The notes: a model not told the origin generated them from the sequence alone. A stretch of 32,209 nucleotides of DNA from Podochytrium sp. JEL0797 (GCA_027596195.1 JADGJG010000197.1:1-32209), one strand, 5' to 3'; shown: positions 9,101-22,589, numbered from the stretch's first letter. Made by a program: numbers and translations.

Positions 9101-12100
9101 CGCATTGATTTGCTTCTTCCTCAGCGAGGTCCCCACCAAAACCTGCGTGTTCATCCCCGCAGACTTCTCGGCATCATGATTTTCCGGCACCTTGCTCGCC
9201 TGAGCAATCAGGAGGTCACTGGTCGGCATGTCCGTATAGACTTTTAATCCAGGTTGAACCGGAACCACACCGGCCGCCGCTTGTTTCGCGTTTGAATACA
9301 AGCTCGGCTTCGAAGAAGGATCCCAATGGACTTTGGTGGGCTCCTTATAGAGTCTCGCAAGAGCGAGATTCGCGTCGTCCATTTTACTGTACAAACTCGT
9401 CTGTAGAACGTAAGACTCTTTAATGTTTGATCCTCTCTGCGACGGATTTTTTTTTGGTTCTGTACCTGCTGCCAAGGACCAGGAACTGAATCGATTTCAA
9501 CATTGTTTTGGTTGTATTGTCCGTTGGGCAACACGCGGAAGTCTCCCGTGGCGAATGCTCTCGACAGAGTTTTGAATTTGCGCAGATATCTGGTTGCAAA
9601 GAGTAATCAGAAAGTGATATAGCGGGCTCCAGAAAAAATCGTACATGTTTCCACGTTCCAGCTCTAGCTTCCTGTCTGCCATTTCTTCAGCAGCGATGGT
9701 GGCCTTGTCCTGGATTTTTGCATGTTAAAAGCCCTGTAATCACGCGGTTGCTTACGTCTTTATCTGGAATCACGCTCTTGAGGAGGGTTGGTTTTTGCAA
9801 ATTCTTTGCCATAAACGCTGCCGTTGTCCTATCAAATCAAGCATTAGGATACCAGGTAACCTTTGACATTTATCAGCTTACTCCACGCGTTTGTTCTTAT
9901 CAGGGGAAACGGGATCTAAAGAATTATCAGAATTAAACCGTGCGTGGATGCAAAGTGCTGCCACGATTTACCCATCTTTGGCAGCTTCTTCGAGCGCTCT
10001 TTCCTCGAAATTCTCGCTCGACCCAGCAAAAACTCTTCAAATGTGTTTGTCATTGCCAAATATTCATCCGTCCGCCTCGCCACTTCTTTCTCCATAAACT
10101 CAGCAAACTTTTCGCGCTCCTTCAACCTCTGCACAAGACCTTGGTTCTCCGAAATCAAAGAGTCGTATCGGATCGAAAGATGTTCAAATTCAACGTGCAA
10201 GTCTGTGGTTTCGCGTGAAATTCTTTTGATCATGTTTTCGAGAGAGTTTCCTCCTTCTCCCTTGGCATTCAGATTGAGTCGAATTACTTTGTGACGCAAG
10301 TGCTCCTTTTCTTGACCGAGAGCGGTAATTTGCGCGTTCATTTCGGCAAGCTTGACCTGTACCAAAACCATAAATTCCGAGAGAGCGTCAAAGTTTTCGC
10401 CATTACCTCGTATTCACTCTCCAACTTGAGCCTCTGCTCCTCGCGATCGTTGATAATCTTGATTTTCGAATCAATCGTTCCCATGAGGTCGCGGATTCTC
10501 AACTCGAGTGTTTTCAAGTGCGCTTGGAGCTTCTCGCATTTCGATTCGAGAGATTGATTTTGCCTTTGGACGAGCGAAATCACGTTTTTGTGTTCGGTTT
10601 CCTGGTCCGATTTGATCATTTCGATTTCCCTCGCGTGGTCTTTTCGAATGTTTTCCATATCCTGTCAGAGGGTTAGCCCCGCAAGTCGCAAAAGATAACC
10701 AAAAGCACATACCAATTCCTGCTTCTGCATCAACGTCTGCAAATCCGACCCTTCGATTAAATTCATAATCTTTGCATCCTTCGACACCATCAATTCGGCA
10801 TAAAACTTGTCCTTGGCTTGAATGACATACATGATTTCATGCTCGTACTTCATGGCCTGAATCGACAGCTGTTCTTCGAGTTTCGTAATTTCCGTATTGA
10901 ACATGTATTCCGTGGCCGTGCGGTATTCCTCGAATTGGTTTTGCATAGAATGGAGGAGGCCCTACAAATTCACGTTTAGAGTCAAGGAACGCGGCGAAAT
11001 CGAGCGCCAACCGTATATTCACTCGCAAGCCTCTTCTTTTCCTCAAACCCAGCCACCTTGGCCCCTTCAAAAGCCATCTTCAACTCATTGTACTCATTCA
11101 ACTGATTGCTCCTGAAACTTTCAGTCTCGAGTTTCGTGATTTGGATAAACTCCTCGTATTCTTTTCGGATGCCGTCAATCAGTGCTTCCACACCCTGCAA
11201 TTGATTCTGCAGTTCGTTATTCTTTCGATCAGCATCCGTCGCCATTTCAATGGCTTCTCTTTTGAGTTTTGCAATAGTCCCAACGTGCGTTTCGATTTCG
11301 AGTTTGAGATCCGACATGTCCACTGGGGCGCGTTCTTCGAGCTCTGGAGACCGTCATTAGCTTATATCCCGATCCTAAAATTCGAATTTCAATTTCACAA
11401 ACTCGAAAGGAGCAGCTCCGTTTCCTTTCCCGCGTTCAACTTGAAATTTTTGAGTTCGCCAATCTCAAGCTTCAAATCAGAAACCTCCTTGCGGTAGTTG
11501 GCTAAAAACACGAGAAATGAAACGAATAAAGACACGATGCTGAAAGGAAATGGTCGATTCATACCAGCCGCAACCATTTGATCATCCACTTTAGTTTTCA
11601 ACGCAGCGTAATCCTCATTGAGCTGTTTTAAATCGGTTGATTTTCTTTCCAACGCGAATAATGCGTCTTGCAGCTCTTTTGCTGACGTGTGGGGCGCAAC
11701 CACGGGCGGAGGTGTAGCCTTTTCGAATAAATGTCAAGCCTTCGTCAAAAAAAAAAATCCGGATTCTTACAACTTCAGCGGTCTTAACAGACTTCTTGCT
11801 CGACGCTGTCGTCTATTTTACACGCTTTAGTCTCGCGTTTGAGAATTTTCGTGTTCAACTCAACTTGTGGACGTGACGACCCTTCCGTAGATTGCGACGT
11901 GAGCCTCCGATCCTGACTCAACGGAGTCCCAGGGTTTCCTCCAGCGATCTCAATTCTCGTTTTGAGTAGCCTGATTTCATCTTCGGCCGCTTCGTATTGA
12001 ACGCCTTTGTTGTATAGCTGTGCAATCCCGATTAGCACACGCGTTTTCCCTCATCGTGACAAATCACCTCACGTTGCGCAGCGTTATACTTGAGACGCAG

Positions 12101-12154
12101 CTCAGTATTCTCCTTGAACAAGAGATGCAGAAAGTCCGCGTCTTCCTTCTCCAT
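9098..12154 (-). CDS. long coiled-coil protein, 14 exons
   Basis: Exons 12154-12068, 12017-11865, 11812-11771, 11718-11565, 11501-11403, 11343-11012, 10961-10713, 10661-10407, 10356-9972, 9915-9882, 9828-9756, 9709-9645, 9589-9466, 9400-9098; phases agree throughout; 784 aa. Nearly the whole protein from residue about 100 to 600 is heptad-like and rich in Glu, Lys and Leu (for example LKRE, LQNQLQGVEALI, KLEEQLSIQAMKYEHEIMYV). The last 120 residues are not coiled coil and are rich in Pro, Ala and Ser. There is no transmembrane segment. I do not recognise the family. A structural role in the flagellum or basal body is a guess from the apparent zoosporic background; a cytoskeletal or Golgi tether is equally open. 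Confidence 0.75.
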
Positions 12155-12192
12155 GATCTTTTTTGTCTGTATCGGTCGAAAATCTTTATTTG

Positions 12193-13383
12193 TCACACTT
12201 TCCACCGAACCGTCAGCATAACCGGATATTCTTTATCAACATTGTACTCTTCCCCGTTGTTTTTGGAGGCTGTCAAATTCGCTTGATGCAGCCCCCAAAC
12301 GCGTTCATCATACGACTCACACCGCTCGACAACAAACGACTGTTCACGCGATTCTTCCCCTCCCACATCTTCCCCACAGGCTGTACTAAAAGCTTCCAGC
12401 GACCCACCTCGAAGCGGACAAAAAAAGTACGCGACTCCATCCGGAAACTTCACCGCTTCCCGCAGCGTTTTGATCAAATCAGCATGCATGCCAACATCAA
12501 AAGCACAATCTGCCCCAATCACAATGTCAACGGGTGCAATGGAATCTCGGCCCCAGAGAAGTTGTAGAGCTGAAACCGACGAGTTGGCATGGAGAACGCG
12601 TTGGTTCCGCAAGATATTGACACCAGTCGTTTGCACACTGTCTGGATTTCCGTCAGTGATGGTTACGGCTGTCGGAGATGTGGTTGACGCGATGGCGAGG
12701 CCAGCCAGTCCTGTCATTCCGGCTGCGATTTCGAGAACGGATTTGTTTCTTCAGAAACAAAGAATGGGTCACTGTTAGAACATTGATACGTATATACGGT
12801 AAGCAATCTCTCTCACCTAAATATATTAGCGTTTTGTGTTGCCCAAAACGCCATAATCACTTCGGCATTCCAAATCTTGACGTTTCCAGTGTTCAAGAAT
12901 CCCGAATAAGGCGACAGAAACGAAGAATGTTCAATCTTCCGTATAGGGATGCTGAGGAGCTGTCAGTGTTGATAGATTGCAATTTCTCCATACACGATGC
13001 TCAATGATTCGGTCCCGATATCGAACGTGATGATTTGCTCCTTCTCGAAATCATTGACATTTCCAGATGCTCGTTCGAGAGGTCCAATAGACGTGTTGAG
13101 CAAGGAAAGAAACGAGCTCCCGACATCGATGGGAGGTTTGCTCGTGGCTTTTTCGAGCAAGGCTTTGCGGAGAAGTTTCCATCGCTTCGTGACCTATCGT
13201 TGCAGAATGGATGAGAATTGGTTTTCGGTGGGACGAGGAGACTCACAGGTCGCTCGGTCTCGATCCGCTCGGTGTTCATCTGTCAAAACCACACAGCGAT
13301 CAGATCAATAGGAAGCGTATTGAGACAGCAGCAAATTAATTTACCACTTCTCCTGGAACGCTCTCGTGGCCCGCTGCAATCAT
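12193..13383 (-). CDS. CAMKMT: calmodulin-lysine N-methyltransferase (Methyltransf_16 family)
   Basis: Exons 13383-13345, 13279-13247, 13193-12994, 12951-12817, 12748-12193; 320 aa, close to the roughly 320 aa of animal CaM KMT. N-part: RWKLLRKALLEKA, then GFLNTGNVKIWNAEVIMAFW, matching the family's NTGNVxVWPxEEVLAYY. SAM-binding motif: VLEIAAGMTGLAGLAIA (family VCELGGGMTCLAGL). Motif II: DIVIGADCAFD, equivalent to ADCLFLD. A PLRGGSLEAF motif matches the family's RRGxTLxxF. The family trimethylates a lysine of calmodulin (K115). Intron 12993-12952 is only 42 nt; a 36-nt alternative also keeps frame. Exon 1 is inferred from an ATG with a good donor at 13344; translation could instead begin at 13279. 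Confidence 0.85.
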
Positions 13384-13426
13384 CCTGGTGGGTACTGCGT
13401 TCCCGTTGCGACAATTTCGCGGAAAA

Positions 13427-16400
13427 AATGCAATCGCCATATTCGCGACGCCAAGCCACCGGCGTCCCAGTCTTCAGAGATCCGTACGCAGAGCCCAAAA
13501 GCATCCACGGCAAGAGAACCTTCCATATTCCCTTTCGGATCAAAACACCAATCCTCTTCCACCATAAATATTTACACAGCCATCGATTCCTCGCTTGAAG
13601 GACAGAATGTCATTATTGCGAAACGAAGAATCGTCAAAGTCCAGCTCAAACAATGTCTCGCAATTGATGTTCCGATCCAGGCGTTCGATGTCCACCAGAA
13701 GAACGGATGGATGATCGTGGCTTCCGGAAAAGTCATGTATCTTTGGAAATTGGAGACCATGAGTATGATACAGAAGGTACGCAGGCTCCAATCAATGTCA
13801 TAATTGGGCACATTGGGATCGCGTTCTGAAAAGTTCGATAATCAATCAGTATGGCCGCACCAACGGATCCATCCACCGCGAAAACATTCTCTGCTGCAAA
13901 TTCAACACAGCTGGAACGCGTCTCGTGTCCTGTGGTGAAGACAAACGCGTCGTGGTATGGAATGTCAAAGAAGTCCGTTCAGAAAAGATTCTAGAGGGCC
14001 ATCAGGGGAAAATATTCCAAACCGAATTCTCACCAACGGGAGAACACGTAATTTCATGTTCAGATGATGGACGCGTGATTGTATGGGAATGGATTACGGG
14101 TACTTTTTACCTCATTCCCTCCTCTCAACACTCTACCAGCGCTTCTCACCATCGCAAAAACCAGGATCAATTCTCCTATCATACCTCCGCCACCCCTCCG
14201 CAGTCCGCACACTCGCCTTCTTCCCAGACCGCCCCGACAAAATCGTAGCCGGAAGAAGCGACGGCTCCATCACAATCTGGGACCTCACCGTCCGCGGGGT
14301 CATTGACAACATCCTCCCAGACCCAGACTGGCTACACGACGGCGAAGAACAAAGCCTAGTCGGATGGTACGGAATCGAAAAACATCACAGTGGTAAGTCG
14401 CGTCTACTACTTCTCCGCATGTAACACACGTTGCATTTCCAAGGCGCCATCCTCGCCATCGCAATCTCCCCCAACGGCCGCTTCCTCGCTTCCGCCTCAA
14501 CCGACCACACAACCAAACTCTGGAGCGTCGTATCGTACATGAAAGACATTGACATTGTCCAAGCTGAGCTGCTCAACGCGAGCCAGAAATCGCGCCAACT
14601 CGACGAATACATTCAAGTACATGACGACAAATACGACGTCCAAATCAAAATGAGAGAGTTTGTGGGGTTGCGGATTGGAGAGGTGCCGCTGCCTACTGGA
14701 TATCACTCTGATTTGTTGTTCACGTTCCGACACGATGCGCCAGTCATGTCAGTGGCGTTCAGCTCCGCGTCAGAGTTTGTATCCAGAATTCCCTCACCTT
14801 ACCAATATCTGCGTTTTCATTCAACGAATACATACATTCAGCATTTGCGTCACAGGATCCATGGACTCAACCTGCCGCCTGTGGTCCTGTCGCAGAGGAG
14901 ACATGCTGTTCCAAATCAATGTTCCAGCTCCAGTTTCTTCCGTATTTATGAGCCGTGATTCCGACGAGTTTTACCTCGTTTGTCAGAATCGCGTGTTGAC
15001 GTTTGGATATCAAGCGAGTCAGAAGGAAGAGGACTTGCAAGAAACGGGGTGAGTAAACACGGTTTTGTTTTCTAATTCGAGATTCTCACTGGTTTGGTGG
15101 GCGGGGGCAAACAGGAGAGTGCACGCCGGATTCTTTTCTGGAGATAATTCTCGAGCCAAAAACGTAAGCAAAAACTTGTACAGAAACACGCCGGAAAATA
15201 AATCCTTCACAATCGCCAGACTGCCCAAACCGGAATCTTTATTGACGATGACGAGGAAGGGGAAGAAATGGAAGTCTTGGCGGAACGAAAAGCGGGTTGA
15301 GTACTCTCTTGATGTACCGTTTTCCCAATTCCCTTCAACTCAATTCCCTCCCCGAAATAAGCCATGACCGTATCCGAGCTCAAACAACTCATCACACACG
15401 GTCTGGTCCTCCCAAGCTTCCTAGACACCCTTCTCGCACAGTTCAAAGGCATTGAAGCTGAGACTTTGTTCTATAATATGAAAAAGGTTAGCTCTTGATC
15501 CATTTCAGTTTGCACTCAAACAATTCCATTCGATCCAGTACAAACTGCACCCCCAACAACTCCTCCGCCTCCTCGTCAACTCGAAATTCCATCCACGTGA
15601 CATTTTGATGGCCCTGGCCACAAAGACGCATGGTGCAAAGTTGTATTCGAATGCGCTTTCTGTGAGCCCCGAAATGAATTCGTTTCTTTGCTTGTGTCCT
15701 GATTATTTTTCCCGCTGGATTTGCAGGGAAACCCCATCCATCCCATTATGATTCAACTCGGATTCAAGCCATACGATGATTCCCTCAAGACGGACTGTAA
15801 AATACCCTCCACTCTCCCACTTTCTTTCAAATTTACTAATTTCTTCCTCCAACCTTTGTGCAACTTGAATACAGCCGAAATTTACCTCCATTACCGCGAC
15901 TTCAACCCCGAATTATGTAACCCCCCATCCCAACCTCCACCCTTCACTCACTTCCCACCCTTACCCCAGACGCCGACCAAATCCCCCTTGTCACAGGCCG
16001 CAACAACCAACTCCTCGACTCCCCCCACTCCCCACGCCGCGCAGGAACCCGTGGTGGTGGCGAGACGGACGAATACCGCCGTCAATCGCTCCGCGACCAA
16101 CAATTCTACTCGAACCAATCGACCGAAAAGTACGCGGGAGAGATGCAAGGGCCAAAGTGGCAGCGACACACGCCGACGGGGGAACTCGTGCATTTTATTC
16201 CATCGATGCAGTTGAAATTGTTGAAGGGTGTGTGTTTCCTCATTTGAGCGTAACTGAAATCCCAACCCCCTCCCTCCCACCCACCTCAGATATTCAAAGC
16301 AATCGAGACGTGAAACCCATCTTTTTGAAACAAGTGCTCCTGGATTCGCCAAAGCACCCAAACTTTTCACCAGATTACAAAATCAAGGATTCCACGGTTA

Positions 16401-17251
16401 GCTGGCGTATCTTTTTATCAACCTGCTTCCGTGAGACTGATTTCTACCTCTCTTTCTTGCCAATCACGTAAAAACAGCCTTGGGTCCCCCGTCACCCCGT
16501 TTCATCGCGCGTCGGAATCCGATTCAACGAAACGTAAAGCAAAAAAAAAACTCTCATCCGTCCCCTATTCAACTCACCCGTACCACCAAATCCACAATTT
16601 CAGCGGTCAAAACCTACCGAGCATCAGAAACTCAGGATTCCCGCTCAACAGTTACAACCAAGAACTCGCGAGAGATCGCAACCAAAACAACCGTGGCGTC
16701 AGACCACCGGCTCCGTTACACGGGAAGGGTGAGCTTGGTTTCAGCAGTTCGAAAACCATGTTCAACCCAGACAGGTTGGAGGCAACACGCTCGACATGAT
16801 TCCCGAATCCAACCGAACCCCCTTCACTCAACCACAGGTACCTAAAAACAAACGGCATGAATGTGAAATGGGGTGCTCCAGCCGGACCCGCCCAACGGGC
16901 CCCCGCCAACAAAAACACGTCGTTGCACCAAAACCACGGACAAGGCGACATGGGAATGATTAGTGGGAGTGGGCTGATGGTGGGAGGAAAAGCGCATTCA
17001 AAGGGACCCCTGATCAATCGCGTTGGGTACCAGCGCGGCTCAATGATGCAAGGGCACATTTACGCGCAACCGATTGTCATCGAGCATGGGGGCAGGCATA
17101 TGGTGACGGCACTTGATGTTGTGAAATTCGCCACGCCATCTAACACCAAGAATCACAGGACTTCAACCAGCAATTCATCGCAGGCAGTGGGATCCAACTC
17201 AAAGAAGCACACTTCGATCACCGCCAAGAGTTCTTTCGCGGATTCCTTTAA
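13427..17251 (+). CDS. WD40-repeat protein with a novel C-terminal half
   Basis: Start uncertain. Exons (approximate end of the first, then): to 13776, 13850-14099, 14165-14392, 14444-~14776, 14842-15048, 15115-15163, 15220-15295, 15362-15486, 15539-15661, 15727-15796, 15875-15916, 15970-16227, 16290-16396, 16478-16533, 16604-16774, 16838-17102, 17159-17251; about 900 aa. WD repeats are clear (LVSCGEDKRVVVWNV, VISCSDDGRVIVWEW, IVAGRSDGSITIWDL, LASASTDHTTKLWSV, VTGSMDSTCRLWS). The rest starts near MTVSELKQLITHGLVLPS, includes KFHPRDILMALATKTHGAKL, and ends in Asn/Gly/Arg-rich sequence. I do not recognise that part. Splice phases link both halves, though a stop at 15298-15300 and an ATG at 15364 could make two genes. 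The 14776/14842 joint is one base out with the obvious GTATCC donor. The first-exon frame lacks an ATG; ATG 13427 needs an unseen splice. Confidence 0.65.
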
Positions 17252-17256
17252 ACCCG

Positions 17257-17278
17257 TTTATTCCTTGAATGCAATAAA
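17257..17278. promoter_or_regulatory. bracketing poly(A) signals of two convergent genes
   Basis: Plus-strand AATAAA at 17273-17278 lies 22 nt after the WD40 gene stop (17251). Minus-strand AATAAA at 17262-17257 lies 30 nt after the mL40 stop (17293). Each signal sits on the other gene's side, so mRNA 3' ends must overlap by some tens of bases. The plus-strand signal also supports ending the WD40 gene at 17251 rather than reading on to the TAG at 17327. Confidence 0.7.
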
Positions 17279-17292
17279 AGAAGAAGCACCAT

Positions 17293-17819
17293 TCACTGCT
17301 TCCGCTCGTATTCCCACCCATTCGTAGGTGGAGTCTCTGTCGGGACTCGCAGACGTCTGGGGAAGATTTCGCCCTGGTCAATCGCACTCGCAGAAACCTG
17401 GGCAGTGCCTTCAAACAGGTCCTTGTGGTTTGCCTCGAGGTCTTCCATGGCCATTCGGATGCGCAGATACTTTTTCGCGAGGCGGGTTTCGGTGTCGACG
17501 GCTTCTTTTGCCTGGAGAAGGTGCGATCAGACGGGACGATTCACACGCACGCACGCTACCTTCAGATGGCACCACATGCGCTCGACAATCTCGCGCTGCG
17601 AAAGGGTCTCGGCTGAAACCTGCAGGGCCGGCGGCGTGGGCTGTGCCAGGGGCGCCGGGTACAGAATGTCGCGCACGACCTGGAGGGGTGTGTTAGGCTC
17701 CCTAGCAAACAAGAGCACTAGCCCACCTGCATGCGCTTGTCAGTGATGCCCTGAACAGGGCCGCGCTTGGCCCCAGGCGTCGTCGTCTTGGCCGCGAGAG
17801 TTCGGAGCGTCGTGAACAT
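17293..17819 (-). CDS. mitochondrial large-subunit ribosomal protein mL40
   Basis: Exons 17819-17727, 17679-17560, 17511-17293; 143 aa. The first ~28 residues are rich in Thr, Lys, Arg and Ala with no acidic residues at the start (MFTTLRTLAAKTTTPGAKRG), fitting a mitochondrial presequence. Then VVRDILYPAPLAQPTPPALQ and LSQREIVERMWCHLK, the pattern of the mL40 / yeast Mrpl28 family (ILYP, Pro-rich, then a helix with RxxxxxRAW). A further helix (LAKKYLRIRMAMEDL) follows, and an NGWEYE-type end. It is convergent with the WD40 gene, 41 bp between stops. Identity is from memory of the family pattern, so moderately sure. Confidence 0.65.
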
Positions 17820-18241
17820 TTTTCTTTTTTTTGATGCTCTCGATTGAAAAAGGCCGTCCCTCTCAGCGACGGGTGGTGTCGAGTAACCACTTTGCTGGCA
17901 GATATATTTTGCAATCACCGGAATAGAAGGTCTTTAATAAAAAAGGGAGGTTGGGGGGGGGGCGAGAATGATGGGTTCTTAGAGCGTGTTCGCTTTTCTC
18001 TTTGGCCTCCGGGGTGTGTGCATGTGATAAAAGAAAGACAAGCAGGATGCAATTTCTGTCTTCCGTGTTTAATCAAGGGCTCGCTTTGAAAATCGATGAC
18101 ACCAAATTAATACTTCGCGTGTTTTGTGTCTCCGTCTCGCGTCTAGCGTTGGTCGGGGGAGAGCCTCCCTTACTAAGTAAATAAAGTACAAGCAGCGAAA
18201 AGGTTGAAGCGCCGCTGATCCTTGGCAAAACAATTCTTCAA
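17820..18241. other. intergenic, 422 bp, divergent promoter region
   Basis: Lies between the starts of mL40 (minus) and the GRAM-TM gene (plus). Contains a G-rich tract (about 17944-17962) next to AT-rich sequence. No coding exon or RNA gene is supported. Confidence 0.6.
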
Positions 18242-19147
18242 ATGACTCCCCATTGCAAGGCCCCATCATCTAAAGCCAAAGGCTGCTCAAACTCCTTCCG
18301 TGAACAGAATATGAGTGGCGGGGACTCTTGGGAATCCGAAGTCTCGGACGAACCCGCTTCCGACAGGACACCCACTTTCCATTGCGCGCTGCGAGAGGGA
18401 TTCAAGCTACGGAATGGAAAACTATACATTCAACCTTCTGGCAGTGTCATATTCAAGAGCTTGCTCCATTCAAATGTGGGTGATCTTTCAGCAATTCTTT
18501 CCTCTTGACTTTAATATATATTAATCGTCCCTCAAAGATATTAATTCCCTTTCGATCTCTGCGGCACATCCGAAAAACGAGATATCTGGGCATCGACACC
18601 TCGCTCCTGATTCAAACTAATGAAAGCGAGGTGCGTGACTCACACTTCTCCTTCACAAATTACTAACCATGATGGAAAAAAGTACAACTTCGCCACCTTT
18701 CTGCACCGTGACCATGCATTCGACGCCATAAAATCCAAACTCATCGCGTCCAAGAACCAATCCATCCTCAGCACCCCACCTTCAGTTATGAATTGCCAAG
18801 TTGAGCAGAAACCCGAAGCAACCCCACTTTCAACCGAACCAATTTCAATCCTCAAACCCAATCCACGCAAACAAGCCTCTCAAAGACTGTTTCCGCGTGC
18901 CGTAAACTCGTCGAGTATTCCAAACTTCAAACAGCCAAACACCCCTCGACTCACAGAAAAGGTTACACCCCCCGTTTCCACCACGACACCCAGTCTCCGC
19001 ATTTCAATTTATGCAGTCGCGATGTTGATCGCGTTTCTGTTTCTGTTGTGCAGTTTAGTTGTGTGGGCATGGTCCGTGGCGATGACGAGGCGGTTGGATC
19101 GAGTGATTGCGAATTTGCACAGAAAGCGGATTTTGATGTGCCATTAA
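18242..19147 (+). CDS. small GRAM-domain, single-pass membrane protein, solitary copy
   Basis: Exons 18242-18475, 18538-18630, 18683-19147; introns GT-AG, phase 0; 263 aa. GRAM domain: TFHCALREGFKLRNGKLYIQ in exon 1, ILIPFRSLRHIRKTRYLGID in exon 2, YNFATFLHRDHAFDAI at the start of exon 3. A Pro/Ser/Thr-rich linker of about 80 residues follows, then a hydrophobic helix (AVAMLIAFLFLLCSLVVWAW) and a basic tail. Exon boundaries fall at the same GRAM positions as in both clusters, so it is a true member of the family, but its DNA has diverged and it lies outside the segmental duplication. It is probably an older member. Role: lipid-sensing membrane anchor, inferred from the domain only. Confidence 0.8.
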
Positions 19148-19551
19148 TAATATAAGAGCTCCAGAATTCCAGCCGGAATTCGAACGGAATAATATTGTCA
19201 AAGATATACAACTGGGAAAACAAAGTGGGAAAGAGACGAACCAACCAACGGTTCAGAACGAAGTGGTTTCGGAAGGAAGACTGAAAATTAGGCAGCAGCG
19301 TGGCGGATAGGGACATAGTTTGTCCCGCGACGCGTGTGGCTTCTGATGGGAGAGAGAACTCCAAGCTCGGGGAAATCGCGTTTACGGAATATAGCGGCAA
19401 GTGCAAGAAGAATATTCTTCTGATAATCGGCGAGCAGCAAGCATCGCACCACTCATGATGTTTGGTGGACGGAAGCGCGAAGATGTCCGTTTTTTGCAGC
19501 AGTGTCGCGACAAAAAAAAACATCACCCAACCACCACAAGCTAACATCATC
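19148..19551. other. intergenic, 404 bp
   Basis: 3' side of the solitary GRAM-TM gene and promoter of the PP2A gene. A minus-strand open frame crosses it and the end of the GRAM gene but has no family features. Nothing else is seen. Confidence 0.6.
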
Positions 19552-21346
<1,795 letters not shown>

Positions 21347-21517
21347 TTTTGTTAAAAAACGGATATATTCCCCAGCAGTGTGGTTTTGCCTTTAAAAATA
21401 CGTATAAAAACGCTGATATGACGCGTTCAACTATTCCTCGCTGCCACTGCTGGAAATGTCGAACAAACGGCTGCACTTGGTTCAGTGGCGTTCCGATCGC
21501 CAAAAAGAAAAGCAAAA

Positions 21518-21842
21518 ATGGGCGCCTTCTTTTCCACGCCCAAGGGCCTGCCCATGCCGCTCGAATTCTGCGCAGATCAGTTGAAAGCCGCCAACAAATG
21601 CATGTCTGATCTCGACTATGACCGGTAACCCAACCTAAGAAAACAAGGCTGAAAGCTCACCACCCTTCCCCAGCGAAAAGTACCGCACGGCGTGCGGACA
21701 GCTGTTTTCAGACTACAAGAACTGCAGAAAGTCGTGGAAGAAGCTCAAGACGGACCTGATGACTGCAGAACTGACGGGCAAGATCCCGGATGGCGTGGAC
21801 CAGCCACAGCCCGTGCCCGACGATCCGCAATCACCCAAATGA
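21518..21842 (+). CDS. twin CX9C mitochondrial protein, Cox23/CHCHD7-like
   Basis: Exons 21518-21624 and 21674-21842; 91 aa. The two motifs are C-ADQLKAANK-C and C-GQLFSDYKN-C, each with exactly nine residues between Cys, 20-odd residues apart. This is the coiled-coil-helix-coiled-coil-helix fold oxidised by Mia40 in the intermembrane space. The second helix YKNCRKSWKKLK matches the YKxCKxxW of Cox23/CHCHD7, a cytochrome c oxidase assembly factor. Other small CHCH proteins are possible. Poly(A) signal AATAAA at 21864-21869. Confidence 0.8.
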
Positions 21843-21863
21843 CACACCAGCCGTTAGATCTCG

Positions 21864-21879
21864 AATAAACCCTTTTATT
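21864..21879. promoter_or_regulatory. back-to-back poly(A) signals
   Basis: Plus-strand AATAAA at 21864-21869 follows the CHCH gene. Minus-strand AATAAA (plus TTTATT) lies at 21879-21874. The pair implies a minus-strand transcript ending here, which supports the small candidate gene at 22008-22202. Confidence 0.55.
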
Positions 21880-22007
21880 GCACGAATTCGCCATCCCCGC
21901 ATTTCGTGGCCAAAAGCTCGTTCAACCCTCTCGCCGAATCGGCTTTTCGGTTGCCGACACCCCCGCCCCCCCCATCAACCCATACGCAATCTTGCCCCTG
22001 CGCAAAA

Positions 22008-22202
22008 CTATTCGTTCGTGTCGTAGATCATAAAGCAACACCGCTCGTCCCCGCATTCATCCTTGGATTTCACAGCCGCTGCGAGTCGCGCGTTTCGCTT
22101 TTCGAAAATCTCCTTTTCTTCGCCAGCCATAACACATTGTGTGGAAGAGAGCCGCAGTGTCCAACCCTGCGGACCAAGCGAGCGGTTTTGGTTTTTGGTC
22201 AT
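22008..22202 (-). CDS. possible small protein or last exon of a minus-strand gene
   Basis: Open frame of 64 codons, ATG at 22202, with a second ATG at 22127. It ends in a charged helix-like stretch (EEKEIFEKRNARLAAAVKSK) and a Cys-containing tail (DECGDERCCFMIYDTNE). A minus-strand poly(A) signal lies about 130 nt downstream. I do not recognise it. It might be the 3' exon of a gene whose other exons I could not place. Chance is a real alternative. Confidence 0.3.
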   Translation of the reverse strand: MTKNQNRSLGPQGWTLRLSSTQCVMAGEEKEIFEKRNARLAAAVKSKDECGDERCCFMIYDTNE

Positions 22203-22589
22203 TTCGAGAAACCCAGAGGCCGCTTGGAGAGGCGCGTTGGACGTATCAAAAATCCTGTCTACTTGCCGAGAAATGAGAGGGTTTGGAAAAGTGAAAGGAT
22301 TTGGCAGGGAATTTCCAGGGAATGCCCGAATATTGGCAGAGTTGGCCGATTGCCCTGGATTTCGCGGGGAATTTCGGAGCCAGGAATTCCTGTTCGACTA
22401 GAAGAAAAAATGGTTAAAAACTCGGACAAAACGAGAGCGACCGAGTTTCCACCTTTCTGGAATTATTGCGAGTTGCGGTTTTCGCACCAAAAAAACAAAC
22501 AGAAATGGTCGCTATTCAACCTGCGCGGTGAGTGGAGCCCCGCTGTCCTCACTGCTAAAGGAAGAAAAAGGAATTGTTGGGACCACTTT

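Noticed and set aside
17103..17327. Histone H4-like VTALDVV in the WD40 gene's last exon, and a coding overlap with mL40
   Set aside because: The segment 17103-17158 has a donor, a CTAAC branch point and an acceptor; splicing it gives a stop at 17251 just before a poly(A) signal, removing both the resemblance and the overlap.
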